From contig NC_015588.1 in assembly GCF_000215105.1 (NCBI RefSeq), positions 2,294,001 to 2,358,000 on the forward strand: 64,000 bases of DNA, given 5' to 3'. The notes under the pieces were generated by a model. That model made no database searches. It worked only from the letters and a program-made list of their open reading frames with translations, and was not told where the DNA came from. Position numbers and translations under genes: made by a program. Numbering within the stretch: the stretch's first letter is position 1; each line of letters starts with the position of its first letter. Source of the DNA: Isoptericola variabilis 225 (GTDB lineage: Bacteria > Actinomycetota > Actinomycetes > Actinomycetales > Cellulomonadaceae). Below, one piece after another: positions 9,238 through 18,977 of this stretch.

Positions 9238-10713
9238 TCAGACGAAGGACGGGGCCTCGAGCGGCGCGAGCGGCGTGCCGTCGAACGTGGTGAGGTCGAC
9301 GTCGTCGGGCAGGTCGAGGTCCGCCACGGACGACAGCGTGCCGCGCACCGCGGTGGCCGCCGCGACGAGCGGGGAGACCAGGTGCGTGCGGCCGCCCTTG
9401 CCCTGCCGGCCCTCGAAGTTGCGGTTCGACGTCGACGCCGACCGCTCCCCCGGCGCGAGCTGGTCGGGGTTCATGCCGAGGCACATCGAGCAGCCCGCGT
9501 TGCGCCACTCGGCGCCGAACTCCTTGAAGATGACGTCCAGGCCCTCGGCCTCGGCCTGCAGGCGCACGCGCGCCGACGCCGGCACGACGAGCACGCGCAC
9601 GTCGTCGGCCTTCTTGCGGCCCTTGAGGACCTTGGCGACCGAGCGCAGGTCCTCGATGCGGCCGTTGGTGCACGAGCCGATGAAGACGGTGTCGACCTTG
9701 ATGTCGCGCAGCGGCGTGCCGGCCTCGAGGCCCATGTACTCGAGCGCGCGCTCGGCGGCGACGCGCTCGTTCTCGTCGGCGATCTCCGACGGGACGGGCA
9801 CATTGGCCGACAGCGGGAGGCCCTGGCCCGGGTTGGTGCCCCAGGTGACGTACGGCTCGAGGTCGGACGCCTCGAGCACGACCTCGGCGTCGAACACCGC
9901 GTCGTCGTCGCTGCGCAGCGTCTTCCAGTACTCGACGGCGGCGTCCCAGTCCTCGCCCTCGGGCGCGTGCGGGCGGCCCTTGAGGTACTCGAACGTGGTC
10001 TCGTCCGGGGCGATCATGCCCGCGCGGGCGCCGGCCTCGATCGACATGTTGCAGATCGTCATCCGCGCCTCCATCGAGAGCTTGCGGATGGCCTCGCCGC
10101 GGTACTCGAGCACGTAGCCCTGACCGCCGCCGGTGCCGATCTTGGCGATGATCGCGAGGATGATGTCCTTGCTCGTCGTCCCGGGCGGCAGCTCGCCGTT
10201 GACCGTGATCGCCATGGTCTTGAACGGCTGGAGCGGCAGCGTCTGGGTCGCGAGCACGTGCTCGACCTCCGACGTGCCGATGCCGAACGCGAGCGCGCCG
10301 AACGCGCCGTGCGTCGAGGTGTGCGAGTCGCCGCACACGACGGTCAGTCCCGGCATGGTCAGGCCGAGCTGCGGTCCCACCTGGTGGACGATCCCCTGGT
10401 CGGCGTCGCCCAGGGAGTGGATGCGGACGCCGAACTCGCGCGCGTTGGCGCGCAGCGTCTCGATCTGCGTGCGGCTCGTGACGTCCGCGATGGGCAGGTC
10501 GATGTCGAGGGTCGGCGTGTTGTGGTCCTCGGTCGCGATCGTCAGGTCCGGACGACGGACCTGACGACCCGCGAGACGGAGCCCCTCGAACGCCTGGGGG
10601 CTGGTCACCTCGTGCACGAGGTGGAGGTCGATGTAGAGGAGGTCGGGCGAACCGTCGGTTCCCCGGCGCACCAGGTGCGCCTCCCAGACCTTCTCCGCCA
10701 GCGTGCCGGCCAT
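9238..10713 (-). CDS. leuC: 3-isopropylmalate dehydratase large subunit
   Basis: A 491-residue aconitase-superfamily subunit carrying the [4Fe-4S] cluster. The cluster ligands are visible as Cys348 (GSCTNGR), Cys408 and Cys411 (CSMCLG). The [15 protein letters not shown] motif and NRNFEGRQG are intact. The start at 10713 has GAGGAG upstream. It is divergent from the NdgR-type IclR regulator, which in actinobacteria represses leuCD, and the 132-bp gap carries that regulator's promoter and an inverted repeat. No leader peptide is apparent upstream, unlike at cimA and ilvB. Confidence 0.97.
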   Translation of the reverse strand: MAGTLAEKVWEAHLVRRGTDGSPDLLYIDLHLVHEVTSPQAFEGLRLAGRQVRRPDLTIATEDHNTPTLDIDLPIADVTSRTQIETLRANAREFGVRIHSLGDADQGIVHQVGPQLGLTMPGLTVVCGDSHTSTHGAFGALAFGIGTSEVEHVLATQTLPLQPFKTMAITVNGELPPGTTSKDIILAIIAKIGTGGGQGYVLEYRGEAIRKLSMEARMTICNMSIEAGARAGMIAPDETTFEYLKGRPHAPEGEDWDAAVEYWKTLRSDDDAVFDAEVVLEASDLEPYVTWGTNPGQGLPLSANVPVPSEIADENERVAAERALEYMGLEAGTPLRDIKVDTVFIGSCTNGRIEDLRSVAKVLKGRKKADDVRVLVVPASARVRLQAEAEGLDVIFKEFGAEWRNAGCSMCLGMNPDQLAPGERSASTSNRNFEGRQGKGGRTHLVSPLVAAATAVRGTLSSVADLDLPDDVDLTTFDGTPLAPLEAPSFV

Positions 10714-10809
10714 CTCGAGCTCCTCGTCCGCCGCCCCCTTCGGGCGGCTGTCGCGTCTGCGTGTGTGCTGCGATCCGACGCCCCAGGTGGTTCGCTCGGC
10801 GAACCGAAC

Positions 10810-10857
10810 TTGCAATCTCAGTCCGCGAGACGTCAGTATCGACCTATGGACGATACT
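10810..10857 (+). promoter_or_regulatory. ndgR promoter and overlapping inverted repeat
   Basis: TTGCAA (10810-10815), an 18-base spacer and CAGTAT (10834-10839) form a promoter whose start point would fall on the ATG at 10846, giving a leaderless mRNA. The inverted repeat AGTATCG (10835-10841) / CGATACT (10851-10857), with a 9-base spacer, overlaps the -10 and the start codon. That position suits autorepression and control of the divergent leuCD. The binding assignment is inference. Confidence 0.4.
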
Positions 10858-11565
10858 AGCGGAGTCGGCGTACTGGACAAGGCCGCGTCCGTACTGGGCG
10901 CACTCGAGGCCGGTCCTGCCACCCTCGCACAGCTGGTCTCCTCGACCGGCCTGGCCCGCCCGACGGCCCACCGGCTCGCCGTCGCGCTCGAGCACCACCG
11001 GCTCGTGGCGCGTGACATGCAGGGGCGCTTCGTGCTGGGCCCGCGGCTCAACGAGCTCGCCACCGCGGCGGGCGAGGACCGCCTTCTGGCGGCCGCGAAC
11101 CCCGTGCTCACCGCGCTGCGCGACCATACGGGCGAGAGCGCGCAGCTCTACCGGCGCCAGGGCGACCACCGCGTGTGCGTGGCCGCGGCCGAGCGGCCGG
11201 TGGGCCTGCGCGACTCGATCCCGGTGGGCGCGACGCTGACGATGGGCGCCGGGTCGGCGGCCCAGATCCTCCTCGCCTGGGAGGAGCCCGACCGCCTGCA
11301 CCGCGGCCTGCGCGACGCCGTCTTCACCGCGACGATCCTGTCCGGTGTCCGACGCCGCGGCTGGGCTCAGTCGGTGAGCGAGCGCGAGCTCGGCGTCGCC
11401 TCGGTGTCGGCGCCGGTGCGCGGACCGTCGGGCCGCGTCGTGGCCGCCGTCTCCGTCTCCGGACCGGTCGAGCGCCTGACCCGGCAGCCGGGGCGCCTGC
11501 ACTCCGCCGCCGTGGTCGCCGCCGCGAACCGCCTCACCGAGGTCCTGCGCCGCGCCGGCGAGTGA
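10846..11565 (+). CDS. ndgR: IclR-family regulator of leuCD (NdgR/LtbR type)
   Basis: A 239-residue IclR-family regulator with an N-terminal winged helix (about residues 8-65; [20 protein letters not shown]) and a C-terminal IclR effector domain ([34 protein letters not shown]). Its position, divergent from leuCD, is the conserved position of NdgR (Streptomyces) and LtbR (Corynebacterium), which control leucine and other amino-acid synthesis. No ribosome binding site precedes the ATG, and a promoter -10 ends 6 bases upstream. Function is assigned by family and position. Confidence 0.88.
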   Translation: MDDTSGVGVLDKAASVLGALEAGPATLAQLVSSTGLARPTAHRLAVALEHHRLVARDMQGRFVLGPRLNELATAAGEDRLLAAANPVLTALRDHTGESAQLYRRQGDHRVCVAAAERPVGLRDSIPVGATLTMGAGSAAQILLAWEEPDRLHRGLRDAVFTATILSGVRRRGWAQSVSERELGVASVSAPVRGPSGRVVAAVSVSGPVERLTRQPGRLHSAAVVAAANRLTEVLRRAGE

Positions 11566-11711
11566 CGCCTCCGCCTCGGCGCGCCGCGACCGGGCGAACC
11601 TGCCCGTCACGGCGCGCCGAGGCAGGTGCTGTCGCAGGATTGCGCTGGTCAGTAGGCTCCCGGGGAGCGCGGACCGTCCGGCCGCGCTCTTCCGAGAGGC
11701 GTGAGGACCTG

Positions 11712-11879
11712 ATGCCGGCCAAGGCCAAGACCATCCTGATCTGGCTCCTCGTGATCTTCGTGGTCTACGCGATCTACACCAGCCCCGACCGCGCGTCCGA
11801 GGTCGTCAGGGCGCTCTGGGACGTGATCGTCAACGCGGTCGCGAGCTTCGGCGCGTTCCTCGGCGGGCTCGTGGGCTGA
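11712..11879 (+). CDS. small single-span membrane protein
   Basis: A 55-residue protein with one clear membrane segment ([16 protein letters not shown], about residues 7-23), a short charged stretch and a second mildly hydrophobic C-terminus. It begins MPAKAK and has GTGAGGAC as a weak ribosome binding site. It sits 28 bases before the PH-domain protein and may be cotranscribed with it. Homologues appear as uncharacterised small proteins in related actinobacteria; function is unknown. Confidence 0.65.
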   Translation: MPAKAKTILIWLLVIFVVYAIYTSPDRASEVVRALWDVIVNAVASFGAFLGGLVG

Positions 11880-11907
11880 TCACGAGCACCACGACGAGGA
11901 CGTCGCC

Positions 11908-12723
11908 GTGACCGACCCGCGTGACATCGTCGCCGCCCACGGCCACCTGCGTCGCTACGTGCTCGCCAACGAGCGGGTCGTCGTCGCGACGCGGCGGCAC
12001 TGGGCGCTGCTCGCCGAGCCGATCGCGACGACGTTCCTCGCGTTCCTCCTCGTCGGTGCCGCGAGCGAGTACGTCGGCCTGCGCTGGCTGTGGGCCCTCT
12101 GGTTCCTCGTGCTCGGCCGCCTCGTGTGGAAGTGGCTGCAGTGGTACCACGAGTGGTTCGTCGCGACCGACAAGCGGCTGATCCTGGCCTACGGCCTCGT
12201 GATCCACAAGGTCGCGATGATGCCGCTCATGAAGGTCACCGACATGGGCTACTCGCGCACTCCCATGGGGCAGATCTTCGGCTACGGCCGCTTCGTCATG
12301 GAGTCGGCGGGCCAGGACCAGGCGCTGCGCCAGGTCGACTGGATCCCCAACCCGGACGACACCTACCGCAAGCTGTGCGCGACGATCTTCCTGCCCGGCC
12401 AGGTGCCGGGCGCGGCGCGGCCCGGGCAGAACGGCGGCCGGCAGGACGGCGGCCGCCGGCCGCCCGCTCTCGTGCCGGGCGGCGCCGAGCCGAGGCCCAC
12501 GACCCAGCCGATCCCCGTCGTCGGGCGCACGGACCACGGGGCGGAGCCGGGCGCCGAGCGAGGCCCGGGGGCGGAGCCGGGCGCCGAGCGAGGCCCGTCG
12601 GAGTCCGCCGCCGACCGCGGCGCCCCGTACGCCCCCTGGACACCCGGGGGGTCCGGCGACCGGTACCCGCGACCGCCCGAGAGCTCGGGCGGCGGGCCGA
12701 CGATCCCCAAGCCCTACCTCTGA
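11908..12723 (+). CDS. bacterial PH-domain (bPH2/DUF304) membrane protein with disordered tail
   Basis: A 271-residue protein. Residues about 30-75 form two membrane helices (LLAEPIATTFLAFLLVG and WLWALWFLVLGRLVW). A bPH2/DUF304 domain follows (EWFVATDKRLILAYGLV, MPLMKVTDMGYSRTP, GYGRFVMESAGQDQ). From about residue 165 the protein becomes a Pro/Gly/Arg-rich tail, including an exactly duplicated GAEPGAERGP unit. bPH2 proteins sit at the membrane, and their role here is unknown. The GTG start at 11908 follows GAGGACGTC. Confidence 0.8.
   Translation: MTDPRDIVAAHGHLRRYVLANERVVVATRRHWALLAEPIATTFLAFLLVGAASEYVGLRWLWALWFLVLGRLVWKWLQWYHEWFVATDKRLILAYGLVIHKVAMMPLMKVTDMGYSRTPMGQIFGYGRFVMESAGQDQALRQVDWIPNPDDTYRKLCATIFLPGQVPGAARPGQNGGRQDGGRRPPALVPGGAEPRPTTQPIPVVGRTDHGAEPGAERGPGAEPGAERGPSESAADRGAPYAPWTPGGSGDRYPRPPESSGGGPTIPKPYL
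12541..12597 (+). repeat. 30-bp in-frame tandem duplication
   Basis: Two copies of a 30-base unit (12541-12570 and 12571-12597, the second matching for 27 bases) encode the duplicated GAEPGAERGP stretch in the tail of the PH-domain protein. This looks like recent slippage in a low-complexity linker. Confidence 0.85.
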
Positions 12724-12784
12724 GCGGGCGAGCGGGACGCGGAGACGACGAAGGCCCGGTCCGTGAGGACCGGGCCTTGCGTGG

Positions 12785-12857
12785 TACCCCCAGCGGGATT
12801 TGAACCCGCGTTACCGCCGTGAGAGGGCGACGTCCTAGGCCGCTAGACGATGGGGGC
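12785..12857 (-). tRNA. tRNA-Glu (CUC)
   Basis: A 73-base cloverleaf with acceptor GCCCCCA / TGGGGGT, discriminator A, a D arm from TCGTCTAGCGGCC, anticodon loop CTCTCAC (anticodon CTC, reads GAG) and T loop GGTTCGAATCC. The G1-U72 pair is usual for actinobacterial tRNA-Glu. No CCA is encoded. It is the first of two near-identical copies 54 bases apart. Confidence 0.95.
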
Positions 12858-12911
12858 CAGGGTGAGCTCCGAAGAGCTCGGCGAGACGTCCACCGAGGTG
12901 GACCTCCTGCG

Positions 12912-12984
12912 TACCCCCAGCGGGATTTGAACCCGCGTTACCGCCGTGAGAGGGCGGCGTCCTAGGCCGCTAGACGATGGGGGC
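12912..12984 (-). tRNA. tRNA-Glu (CUC), second copy
   Basis: Same structure as the neighbouring copy, differing by T to C in the anticodon stem, which turns a U-G pair into C-G. Anticodon CTC. It is probably cotranscribed with the other copy, and is a recent tandem duplication. Confidence 0.95.
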
Positions 12985-13055
12985 CTATGACTCGTCGATC
13001 CCGTGGGACCGCCGTGCCGGTGAGAACTCTAACGCATGTGCGCTAAAGCTCTGCG

Positions 13056-13127
13056 CTGGGGTACCAGGACTCGAACCTAGACTAAGTGAACCAGAATCAC
13101 TCGTGCTGCCAATTACACCATACCCCA
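13056..13127 (-). tRNA. tRNA-Gln (CUG)
   Basis: A 72-base cloverleaf with acceptor TGGGGTA / TACCCCA, discriminator G, anticodon loop TTCTGGT (anticodon CTG, reads CAG) and T loop GGTTCGAGTCC. The weak U1-A72 pair is a hallmark of tRNA-Gln. No glutaminyl-tRNA synthetase is visible. The gltX and gatCAB genes in this window supply the indirect charging route. Confidence 0.95.
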
Positions 13128-13318
13128 TGGTGCCGGACCTTCTAGGACAAATCCGACCGTCGTCGGCGCGTCCGTGAAGGACCCAACGACCGAGAACATT
13201 ACCGGACGAGAGCCCCTGGTTCCAAAACGCCGACGGGGTGCCGTACGTCACGTCCGGGCCGCCTCCGCGGATGCCGGAGACGCCGGTGGCCGCAGGCGCG
13301 ACGCACCCCCCGCTTCCC

Positions 13319-14074
13319 CTACAGGCCGAGCGCCGCCGGCATCTCGTCGAGGCCCGCCACCACGCGCACGCCGTCGGCGCGCATCGCGTCGGCGTCGACG
13401 GGCCGCTCGTGGATGCGCCGGGTGCCGGGCCGGTCGAGCCACACGCCGACGAGGCCGGCGTCCCGGGCCGCGCGGGCGTCGACCTCGGGCTCGTCTCCCA
13501 CGTACGCGGTGCGCGCGGGCGCGGTGCCGAGCAGCCGCGCGCCCTCGACGAAGACCTCGGGCGACGGCTTGCCGAAGCCCAGGGTGTCGACGCCCACGAG
13601 GACCGGCAGCCCGTCCAGACCCGCCGTGCGGAGCTTGCGCTCCTGGAGCGCGACGGCCGCGTTGGTCACGACCCCGACGGCGACGCCCGCGGACCGCAGG
13701 GCCTCGATCGCCCGCAACGCGTCGTCGAAGGCGTGCCAGGACCGCTCGAACGTCCCCCAGAACAGCGCGTCCCAGTCGGCGAACGAGTCCTCGGTGACGG
13801 GCTCGCCGCCGAACGTGCGGTGCAGCAGGTCGGCGCGCAGGCGCCGCTGCGTCATGACGTCGGTCTCCCCGCGCGTGTACCGGCGGTAGTACCCGCCCGG
13901 GTCGGACCGCCAGTGGTCGAGCAGCTCGCCGTACCGGTCGGCCGGCACGTGCGGCAGGTGCTCGACCGCCACGGCGGTCAGCGCCTTGGCGAACGCACCG
14001 CGCGTGTCGACGAGCGTGTCGTCGACGTCGAAGAGCACGCCGTCGACGAGCGCCGTCGTCGTCCCCGCGGTCAC
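13319..14074 (-). CDS. HAD-family hydrolase (phosphatase-like)
   Basis: A 251-residue haloacid-dehalogenase-superfamily protein. Motif I is [11 protein letters not shown] (nucleophile Asp and general acid Asp), motif II VVTNA, motif III the Lys in [10 protein letters not shown], and motif [20 protein letters not shown] helical cap lies between motifs I and II, a subfamily IA layout. The GTG start overlaps the gltX stop as GTGA (14071-14074), so the two are translationally coupled. Substrate unknown; small phosphometabolites are typical. Confidence 0.88.
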   Translation of the reverse strand: MTAGTTTALVDGVLFDVDDTLVDTRGAFAKALTAVAVEHLPHVPADRYGELLDHWRSDPGGYYRRYTRGETDVMTQRRLRADLLHRTFGGEPVTEDSFADWDALFWGTFERSWHAFDDALRAIEALRSAGVAVGVVTNAAVALQERKLRTAGLDGLPVLVGVDTLGFGKPSPEVFVEGARLLGTAPARTAYVGDEPEVDARAARDAGLVGVWLDRPGTRRIHERPVDADAMRADGVRVVAGLDEMPAALGL

Positions 14075-15537
14075 GGGGCGGGAGCCTCGGGCGCGCCCTC
14101 CTGCGCGAGCCGCGCGATCGCGGCGTCGACCCGCGCGAGCGTGCGCTCGCGCCCGAGCACCTCGAGCGACTCGAACAGCGGCAGGCCGACGGTCCGGCCG
14201 GTCACGGCGACGCGGACGGGCGCCTGGGCCTTGCCGAGCTTGAGGCCGTGCTTCTCCCCCACCGCGGTGACCGCGTCCTTGAGCGGCTCGGCCTCCCACG
14301 CCTCGAGGCCGGCGAGCGCCGCCCGCGCGTCCGCGAGCAGCTCCGCGGCGGGCTCCTTCATGGCCTTGGCCCAGGACCGCTCGTCGAGGACCGGCTCGTC
14401 GAGGAACAGGAAGTCGACGTTGTCGGTGATGTCGGCGAGCAGCGCGACCCGCGACTGGGCGAGCGGCGCGACCCGGGCGAACGCCGCGGCGTCGTACTGC
14501 TCCTCGGTCCACGGCGCGTGCGGGGCGTGGAGCCACGGGTCGACGCGCTCGATGAATTCGCCGACCGGCAGCGCACGGATGTACTCGCCGTTGAACGCGA
14601 GCAGCTTCTTGACGTCGAAGAACGCCGGCGCGCTGTTGACGTCCTCGATGCGGAACCGGGAGACCATCTCGTCGAACGGCAGGATCTCCTCGTCGTTGCC
14701 CGGCGACCAGCCGAGCAGCATGAGGTAGTTGACCATCGCCTCGGGCAGGTAGCCCTCGGCGAGGTAGTCCTCGAGCGCGACCTTGTCGCGGCGCTTGGAC
14801 AGCTTCTGACGCTTCTCGTTGACGATGACGGGCAGGTGCGCCCAGACCGGCGGCGTGGCGCCGAGCGCCTCCCACAGCAGCTGCTGCTTGGGCGTGTTCG
14901 GCAGGTGCTCCTCGCCGCGGATGACGTGCGTGATGCCCTCGTCGAGGTCGTCGACGACGTTGGCGAGCAGGAACACGGGCGAGCCGTCGCCGCGCGCGAT
15001 GACGAAGTCCTCCATCGCCGAGTTCGGGAACACCGGGTTGCCGCGGATGAGGTCGACGACGTGCGTCTCGCCGTCGTCGGGCGTGCGGAAGCGCAGCGCG
15101 CGGCCCGGCTCGTACGCGAGCCCGCGGTCGCGGCAGAAGCCGTCGTAGCCGGAGTGCGGGTTGCCCGTCCGTGCGGCGACGTCGTCGCGCGTGCACTCGC
15201 AGAAGTACGCGCGGCCGGCCTCGGCCAGGCGCGTGGCCGCCTCGCGGTGCTTGTCGACGTTGGACGACTGGTAGTACGGGCCCTCGAACGTCGGGTCGTC
15301 CTCGCGGATGCCGAGCGCCGCCATCGCGGACAGGATGCCGGCCACCCACTCGGGCTGGTTGCGCGACGCGTCCGTGTCCTCGATGCGCAGCACGAACGTG
15401 CCGCCGGTCTGCTTGGCCACGGCCCAGTTGAAGAGCGCCGAGCGGCCGCCGCCGACGTGGAACATGCCTGTGGGCGACGGGGCGAAGCGGACACGGACCG
15501 TGCTGGAGGGACTCGAGGAACCGGCTGGGGAGATCAC
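14071..15537 (-). CDS. gltX: glutamyl-tRNA synthetase (probably non-discriminating)
   Basis: A 488-residue class Ic synthetase. The HIGH-type signature is HVGG (27-30) after FAPSPTG, and the KMSKS-type loop is KLSKR (245-249). Cysteines at 113, 115 and 135 lie where the zinc-binding insertion is found. Since GatCAB but no GlnRS is present in the window, it is expected to charge both tRNA-Glu and tRNA-Gln with glutamate, as in other actinobacteria. TAGGCT lies 7 bases before the GTG at 15537, so the mRNA is probably leaderless. The neighbouring tRNA-Glu and tRNA-Gln genes are its substrates. Confidence 0.96.
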   Translation of the reverse strand: MISPAGSSSPSSTVRVRFAPSPTGMFHVGGGRSALFNWAVAKQTGGTFVLRIEDTDASRNQPEWVAGILSAMAALGIREDDPTFEGPYYQSSNVDKHREAATRLAEAGRAYFCECTRDDVAARTGNPHSGYDGFCRDRGLAYEPGRALRFRTPDDGETHVVDLIRGNPVFPNSAMEDFVIARGDGSPVFLLANVVDDLDEGITHVIRGEEHLPNTPKQQLLWEALGATPPVWAHLPVIVNEKRQKLSKRRDKVALEDYLAEGYLPEAMVNYLMLLGWSPGNDEEILPFDEMVSRFRIEDVNSAPAFFDVKKLLAFNGEYIRALPVGEFIERVDPWLHAPHAPWTEEQYDAAAFARVAPLAQSRVALLADITDNVDFLFLDEPVLDERSWAKAMKEPAAELLADARAALAGLEAWEAEPLKDAVTAVGEKHGLKLGKAQAPVRVAVTGRTVGLPLFESLEVLGRERTLARVDAAIARLAQEGAPEAPAP

Positions 15538-15572
15538 GGCCCCCAGCCTAGTTGCCGCCGCCCCCTCCCCCG

Positions 15573-15616
15573 GTGTCAGAAGCCTGGTGGGCTCTGGCCC
15601 ACCAGGCTTCTGACAC
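15573..15616. terminator. 20-bp perfect hairpin upstream of gltX
   Basis: Arms 15573-15592 and 15597-15616 form a perfect 20-bp stem (beginning GTGTCAGAAGCC) with loop TCTG. It lies between the gltX promoter and the flavin-reductase remnant. It could be a terminator for the FAH gene on the minus strand or a dispersed hairpin repeat; there is no U-tract. Confidence 0.6.
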
Positions 15617-15739
15617 GGGATCAGGGGCGCGCGAAGACGGCGCGCCGTGCCTCGCGGTCGTCGAAGACCAGGTCGTAGCGCTGCGGCTCGCAGCAGGGTC
15701 GTCCGGGCGATCCACCCCCTCGGGTCGGGCCCGGGGGGC

Positions 15740-15949
15740 CTGCCGGCCGCCCCCTCGCTGCTGGCCGTCGAGGCCGAGGTGACGCGCGTGTGGATCGACC
15801 CTCAGCTCCGCCGGGCCGGCCACGCCAACCGCGTCGACCCGGACCGGTGGCGGCCCCTCATCATGAGCTTCCAACAGCTCTACGGGCTCGACGACCGCGT
15901 CCGACCCTCGCGGCTCGCCACGATCGCCGAAGAGCACTACCGCCGCTGA
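15740..15949 (+). pseudogene. C-terminal fragment of a flavin reductase-like protein
   Basis: The frame ending at 15949 reads [16 protein letters not shown], then RVDPDRWRPLIMSFQQLYGL, ending ATIAEEHYRR. This is the characteristic C-terminus of the flavin reductase/DIM6-type FMN-binding split-barrel family. The upstream 150 bases do not encode the rest of the domain in any frame, so the N-terminal two thirds are gone. The region 15617-15739 holds nothing recognisable. It is a remnant, not a gene. Confidence 0.5.
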
Positions 15950-15958
15950 GGACCGCCG

Positions 15959-16744
15959 TCAGACGGAGCGGCGGACCACCGGGTTGGCCAGCACGCCGAT
16001 GCCCTCGACCTCGCACTCGACGCGGTCGCCGTGGTCGACGCGCCCGACGCCGGCGGGCGTGCCCGTGAGGATGACGTCGCCCGGCAGCAGGGTCATCGCC
16101 TCGGAGACGAACGAGACGATGAACGGCACGTCGAAGATCATCTCGGCCGTGCGGCCGTCCTGCCTCGGCTCGCCGTTGACGCGCGACCGCACCGCCACGT
16201 CCTCCGGGTCGAGGTCGGTGTCGATCCACGGGCCGAGCGGGCAGGACGAGTCGAAGCCCTTGGCGCGTCCCCACTGGCCGTCCGTGCGCTGGGCGTCGCG
16301 CGCGGTGACGTCGTTCGCGACCGTGTAGCCGAGCACGTAGTTCTTCGCGTTCTCGGGCGTGACGTCCTTGCAGACCTTGGAGATCACGACGGCGAGCTCG
16401 GCCTCGTAGCTGACCTCCTGCGTCCAGTCGGGCAGCACGATCGGGTCGTCCGGCCCCACGACGGCAGTGTTCGGCTTGAGGAACAGCATCGGCGACGTCG
16501 GCGCCTCGCTGCCCATCTCGCGCACGTGGTCCATGTAGTTGCGGCCCACGGCCACGACCTTGGAGCGCGGGATCACGGGCGACAGCAGCCGCACGCCGTC
16601 GCCCAGCTCGATCCGCTCGCCGGTCGGCATCGCCGGCATGTACAGCGGGTCGCCGCCGAGCACGGCCAGGTACGTGGTGTCGCCCTCCTGCTGGACGAGG
16701 GCGAAGCGGGGGTCGTCTCCGGTGGTGAATCTCGCGATGCGCAC
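15959..16744 (-). CDS. fumarylacetoacetate hydrolase (FAH)-family protein
   Basis: A 261-residue FAH-fold enzyme. Visible are VVAVGRNYMDHVREMG, the metal-binding region SYEAELAVVI, GYTVANDVTARDAQ, and the C-terminal GDVILTGTPAGVG. Such proteins hydrolyse or decarboxylate acylpyruvates or related 2-oxo compounds with a bound Mg2+, and the exact substrate is not deducible. The neighbourhood next to gltX is common in actinobacteria and says little about substrate. The start at 16744 opens MRIARFTTGDDP, a typical family beginning. Confidence 0.88.
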   Translation of the reverse strand: MRIARFTTGDDPRFALVQQEGDTTYLAVLGGDPLYMPAMPTGERIELGDGVRLLSPVIPRSKVVAVGRNYMDHVREMGSEAPTSPMLFLKPNTAVVGPDDPIVLPDWTQEVSYEAELAVVISKVCKDVTPENAKNYVLGYTVANDVTARDAQRTDGQWGRAKGFDSSCPLGPWIDTDLDPEDVAVRSRVNGEPRQDGRTAEMIFDVPFIVSFVSEAMTLLPGDVILTGTPAGVGRVDHGDRVECEVEGIGVLANPVVRRSV

Positions 16745-16760
16745 GAGGTCAGGTTACGCG

Positions 16761-17675
16761 TCAGGCCCGCGCGAGGACCTCGCCGTGCAGGATCGCGAAC
16801 CAGCCGTCGGGGGCCTGCGCCCACGCGAGCCAGTCCTGCGCGAGCTGCTCGAGCGCGACGTCGTCGGCCAGGCCCGACTCCTGGGCCTGGACGGCGAAGT
16901 TCGACTCGACGCAGCGCTCGGCCCACACCTGGCCCCACCACTGCCGGTCGGTCGGGGTCGCGTAGCACCACGACGACGCCGACGGCACCATGTGCGCGAC
17001 GTCGAACCCTGCCGACTGCACCCACGAGAACAGGCGGCGCCCGGCGTCGGGCTCGAACCCGTACGCGTGCGTGACCTCGTGGTACAGCGTGTTCCACTCG
17101 GTCAGGCCCGGGGACTCGGGGTACCAGGCCATCGCCGCGTAGTCGGCGTCGCGCACCGCGACGAGGCCGCCCGGCTTGGCGACGCGCTTCATCTCGCGCA
17201 GCGCCGCCACGGGGTCGGACAGGTGCTGCAGCAGCTGGTGCGCGTACACGACGTCGAACGTGCCGTCGTCGAACGGCAGCTCGTAGGCGTTCGCCTGCTC
17301 GAACCGCACGTTCCCGTACCCGAGCGCCGCGGCGTGCTCGCGCGCGGCGTCGAGCACGGTCGACGACGCGTCGACGCCCACGACCTCGCCGCCCGCGAGG
17401 ATGCGGGCGAGGTCGGCGGTGACCGTGCCGGGGCCGCAGCCGACGTCGAGGAGGGACATGTCGTCGCGCAGGTGCGGCAGGAGGAATCCGGCCGAGTTCT
17501 GGGCGGTGCGGGCGCGGTGCGCGCGCAGCACGGACTCGTGGTGGCCGTGCGTGTAGGACTCCGACTCCTTGCTCGGCACGGTGTGGTGCGTGCTCGGAGC
17601 TTCGATGGCGTCGGTCAGGTCGGCGCCGGCCGGGTCGGCCACGGTGCCGTCGGGCTCGTTGCGCAGGTCGCTCAT
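16761..17675 (-). CDS. SAM-dependent methyltransferase (UbiE-like)
   Basis: A 304-residue class I methyltransferase. Motif I is LLDVGCGPGTVTADLA, then VVGVDASS, FDVVYAHQLLQHL (motif IV region) and PGGLVAVRDADY. The C-terminal part is Trp-rich and resembles the UbiE/arsenite-type methyltransferase-like proteins that act on small hydrophobic molecules. The start at 17675 was chosen because TACGGT lies 6 bases upstream (leaderless pattern); the frame extends farther only without supporting signal. Substrate unknown. It is divergent from the DUF418 membrane protein. Confidence 0.82.
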   Translation of the reverse strand: MSDLRNEPDGTVADPAGADLTDAIEAPSTHHTVPSKESESYTHGHHESVLRAHRARTAQNSAGFLLPHLRDDMSLLDVGCGPGTVTADLARILAGGEVVGVDASSTVLDAAREHAAALGYGNVRFEQANAYELPFDDGTFDVVYAHQLLQHLSDPVAALREMKRVAKPGGLVAVRDADYAAMAWYPESPGLTEWNTLYHEVTHAYGFEPDAGRRLFSWVQSAGFDVAHMVPSASSWCYATPTDRQWWGQVWAERCVESNFAVQAQESGLADDVALEQLAQDWLAWAQAPDGWFAILHGEVLARA

Positions 17676-17750
17676 GCCTTCACCGTAGTGATCCCGGCGC
17701 TCCGCCACCGCCTGCTTCTCAGTGTGCGGACCTGCTGCGATCATCGGCGC

Positions 17751-18968
17751 ATGCGGACGGACGCCGGGTCAGCCCCGGAGCCAGGCACGACGACGGTGGG
17801 CCGGCTCCGGCGCGGCGGGGCCCGGCTGCTGGGCGGGCCCGGCCGCGTCACCGGCGTCGACGTCGCGCGCGGGATCGCGGTGCTCGGGATGTTCACGGCG
17901 CACGTCGGCGTGACGGACTCCGACCTCGGGTCGATCACCGGGTGGCTGTCGATCGCGCACGGGCGCTCCTCGATCCTCTTCGCGCTCGTGGCGGGCGTGT
18001 CGCTCGCCCTGGTCACCGGGCGCGAGCGGCCGCTCGCCGGTGACGCGCTGGGTCGGGCTCGGGCCCGGCTGCTCGTGCGGGCGGTGCTGCTGCTCGCCCT
18101 CGTGGCGCTGCTCGACCTGCTGGGCACGCGCGTGCTGCTCATCCTCGGCTTCTACGCGGCCTACTTCGTGCTCGCGCTGCCCTTCCTGCGGTGGCCGCGA
18201 CGCCGGCTGCTCGCCGCTGCGGCGGTGTTCGCGCTCGTCGGGCCGCCGATCGTGCTGTGGCTCCCGGCCGTGCTGGCACGGGCCGGCCTGCGGCTCCCCC
18301 GCGACGGGTCCGGCGCGGTGACGGACTTCCTCGTGACGGGCGCCTACCCCGCGGCCGTCTGGATGGCGTACGTGCTGGTCGGCATGGCGATCGGGCGCAG
18401 CGACCTGAGCTCGTACGCCCTGCGCTCCGGCATGGTCGTCGGCGGGCTGTGCGCGGCCGCGGTCAGCGAGATCGTCTCGGAGCGGCTCGTCGCCGACGCG
18501 GGCGGGCGGCAGGCGATCGAGGACCAGGTCGAGGCGGCGAGCGAGCCGTTCGCCGGGCTGGCCGACCCGTGGTCGGCGCCGTGGCCCACCGCCGACCACC
18601 TGGTCCTCGCGGGCCCTCATCACGACACGACGTTCGAGGTCGTGGGCTCCGGAGGGTTCGCCGTCGCGGTGCTCGGGCTGTGCCTCTACGCCGGCACGGT
18701 CGGGTCACGCGTCCTGGCGCCGCTCGCCGCCGTCGGGGCCATGGCGCTGACGGTGTACTCGCTGCAGATCGTCGCGATCTGGCACTGGGACCTGCTCGGG
18801 TCGGAGACGAACCGCCCGCTCGCCGTGATGGTGGTCGTCACGCTCGTCGCCGCGACGGCGTGGCGGTTCCTCGTCGGCCGTGGACCGCTCGAGCGGCTGT
18901 TCGGGCTCGTCGCCGCCCGCACGGCCCCCGCCCCGCCCGCCGAGGAAGAACCGAACCCGGCGAGGTAG
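17751..18968 (+). CDS. DUF418/HGSNAT-like multi-pass membrane protein
   Basis: A 405-residue integral membrane protein with about eight to ten hydrophobic helices. The opening RVTGVDVARGIAVLGMFTAHVG is the signature start of the YeiB/DUF418 and heparan-alpha-glucosaminide N-acetyltransferase-like group. The C-terminal WHWDLL and GRGPLERLF segments agree with DUF418. These proteins are thought to be membrane acyltransferases or transport-related; no substrate can be named. ATG 17751 is the first in frame after the divergent promoter region. Confidence 0.78.
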   Translation: MRTDAGSAPEPGTTTVGRLRRGGARLLGGPGRVTGVDVARGIAVLGMFTAHVGVTDSDLGSITGWLSIAHGRSSILFALVAGVSLALVTGRERPLAGDALGRARARLLVRAVLLLALVALLDLLGTRVLLILGFYAAYFVLALPFLRWPRRRLLAAAAVFALVGPPIVLWLPAVLARAGLRLPRDGSGAVTDFLVTGAYPAAVWMAYVLVGMAIGRSDLSSYALRSGMVVGGLCAAAVSEIVSERLVADAGGRQAIEDQVEAASEPFAGLADPWSAPWPTADHLVLAGPHHDTTFEVVGSGGFAVAVLGLCLYAGTVGSRVLAPLAAVGAMALTVYSLQIVAIWHWDLLGSETNRPLAVMVVVTLVAATAWRFLVGRGPLERLFGLVAARTAPAPPAEEEPNPAR

Positions 18969-18977
18969 AGCGCCGTC

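Noticed and set aside
12977..13177. 66-residue ORF across the tRNA-Gln gene
   Set aside because: It overlaps two tRNA genes and its sequence is explained by them.
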